64,000 nucleotides of DNA, taken from Agrostemma githago. Taxonomy: Eukaryota > Streptophyta > Magnoliopsida > Caryophyllales > Caryophyllaceae. Position numbers and translations under genes: made by a program. The notes under the pieces are model-generated. The model had not been told where the DNA came from. It saw only the letters and a program-made list of their open reading frames with translations, and ran no database searches. The DNA lies in assembly GCA_958450325.1 (NCBI GenBank), contig OY288262.1, positions 5,995,142 to 6,059,141 of the forward strand. Reading direction: 5' to 3'. This document shows, piece by piece, positions 63,601-64,000 of the stretch (positions are counted from its first letter, which is position 1; each line of letters opens with the position of its first letter).

Positions 63601-64000
63601 GATGTTCCGAGCAATAGTTGGAACATAAAGGACGTTAGAAAATTTAAGAGAGAATGAGGGAGAAAGCGGTATTGAAAAGGAACCTATTTGTGAGATAGGA
63701 AGGCTCGATCCGTCACCTATGATAAGCTCATCATTCCCGTCGTAGGGAGCGTGGAGGGAGAGGTTGGTTAGGTCGTTTGTAACGTGGTGGGTAGCGCCGC
63801 TGTCAAGGAGCCATGCGGGATCAGTGGTGGTGGAGGCAGCTGTAGCGGTATGGGCTTGTGGAGCATGGTGGGACCGAGTGGTCCGAGGAGGAGGGATAGC
63901 CGGTTGAGGGGGAAGCACAATGTTGGGAAAATCCCGTTGGAATTTTCGACAGGGACTGTAGAGAAAATGACCAATGTGCCGACAATATTGGCACCGACCT
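60607..64000 (-). CDS. Ty1/copia gag-pol polyprotein (N-terminal part off window)
   Basis: An unbroken frame from the window edge to the stop at 60607, more than 1130 residues. In order: a zinc-knuckle-like CQYCRHIGHFLYSPC (about 63994-63950), protease with LLDSGATHHVTND, the HRLGHPS pre-integrase motif, integrase with the acidic residues in FTDLW, YSDNGGEY and NGFAERRHRH, a Pro/Ser/Thr-rich linker, reverse transcriptase (ARLVAKGF, LDVNNAFLQG, YVDDIIVTG near 61545) and RNase H (AFSDANW, TEAEFRAVA, DQLADILTKPL). Domain order INT-RT-RH identifies Ty1/copia. The lack of stops points to a recent insertion that could still be active. It lies antisense in intron 2 of the laccase gene. The true start is beyond the right edge. 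Confidence 0.95.
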   Translation of the reverse strand, partial: GRCQYCRHIGHFLYSPCRKFQRDFPNIVLPPQPAIPPPRTTRSHHAPQAHTATAASTTTDPAWLLDSGATHHVTNDLTNLSLHAPYDGNDELIIGDGSSLPISQIGSFSIPLSPSFSLKFSNVLYVPTIARNILSISQLCIDNNCTVEFNSSSFLLKVPSMTTPLLQGPRNHRIYLLHPPSSPLAFSTVASPTIDWHHRLGHPSVSTTNYIYRFLALNKSSRFEQCNSCDVSKSHKLPFSDSTLISTAPLDLVFTDLWISPIPSIDNYKYYVVFIDHFTHYMWLYPLKLKSDTSHTFSRFRALVEKYFNRPILRLYSDNGGEYIKLTPNLASNGISHLTSPPHTPEHNGFAERRHRHIVETGLSLLSHANLPSSFWSYAFTTAAYLINRLPTSTLKNISPFQALFNSVPNYLKLRSFGCLCYPWLRPYASNKLAPRSTPCLFVGYSSSQSAYHCLDPVTNRLYTSRHVKFVENTFPSYSQSAPTFQPDSWCNISLPVTQPSPDTPLPGPKSPRPNSPTQEPPSSDHSSQPNSTSSPISQIPTTLSSPAQPTPHDHSSFTISPSSTTTITPPSDSTNSPPSTETQAQQNTPPRPIRTISTRLSNNIVKPNPRYAMTISHSDNTSLPTTTKQALLDTRWREAMTAEYDALIKNKTWTLVPRQSNQNIIGCKWVYRVKYKPDNSIDKFKARLVAKGFHQRPGIDYSETFSPVVKPTTIRIILSLAVTRGWPLRQLDVNNAFLQGRLTETVYMSQPPGFVDTTHPTHVCCLSKAIYGLKQAPRAWYTELKNFLMSLGFKGSLSDPSLFIFSSPTPLYLLVYVDDIIVTGPSESTVQKFISLLASRFSIKDLGPLSYFLGVEVRPTSYGLHLSQSKYVRDLLIKFHMAESNPTPTPITPDTCLLRDGGDPHPDVTSYRALLGSLQYLSLTRPDVAFAVNKLAQFMQAPRTTHWQALKRLLRYLNGTSTFGLPLYRAGPSSLHAFSDANWPGPKGNFISTSGYLVYIGRNAVSWSSKRQRGVSLSTTEAEFRAVASTTTELLWISSLLSELGISSSSPPVIYCDNLSATHYASNPVFHSRMKHTALAFHFVRERVQDGSLRVQHIAAEDQLADILTKPLGRPLFTSLLSKIGLASG

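Overview
The window is plant nuclear DNA. It has spliced genes with GT-AG introns, plant-specific families (a ZF-HD transcription factor, a tubby-like F-box protein, a laccase) and many plant transposons. The base composition, transposon load and LTR types suggest a eudicot with a repeat-rich genome. Caryophyllales is a guess from the look of the repeats, not something proven here.

Only three ordinary host genes are visible. They are an intronless zinc-finger homeodomain gene (4.8-5.4 kb, plus strand), a complete four-exon tubby-like F-box gene (47.8-50.2 kb, minus strand, one GC-AG intron), and the first two exons of a laccase (59.7-60.3 kb, plus strand). The second laccase intron holds an antisense Ty1/copia element whose polyprotein frame is open to the right edge of the window. 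The remaining sequence is almost all mobile.

Layout: 1-1.8 kb is the end of a long LTR carrying clusters of the palindrome ACTCGATCGAGT. 1.8-9.8 kb is a mosaic of small elements (Tourist-like, SINE, foldback MITE, Helitron end, hAT MITE) around the ZF-HD gene. 9.8-44.2 kb is an end-to-end cluster of transposons, each bordered by TA, GA or CT microsatellites. 44.2-47.6 kb holds a hAT MITE with an internal tRNA-like promoter, a copia remnant and short repeats. 47.6-50.6 kb is the tubby-like gene. 51-53.5 kb is a 5'-truncated LINE with Stowaway MITEs. 54.2-58.6 kb is an old LTR split by a younger solo LTR of the same family. 59-64 kb is the laccase with its copia insertion.

The 9.8-44.2 kb cluster is the most interesting part. 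At least five kinds of element abut one another there: the two-gene FAR1/KI type (copies at 13.7-22.5 and 37.6-40.8 kb), a larger relative (22.6-37.5 kb), and three small gene-less families, two of them present twice. Nearly all ends share a terminal motif next to the TA run, roughly RGGRTYnnnnnGAG. The large element carries a near-intact FAR1-type (Mutator-like) transposase gene on the minus strand. Convergent to it is a gene with a KI-type N-terminal region and two tandem Ulp1 (C48) protease domains, the second with Cys replaced by Ser. Between them lies a separate intact 92-residue ORF with its own TATA box. Non-coding parts of each family are filled with a family-specific short word repeated in degenerate arrays. 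I infer that the FAR1-type transposase mobilises the small families through the shared ends, that the words are protein-binding arrays, and that the Ulp1 and small proteins are accessory cargo. None of this is shown by the sequence alone.
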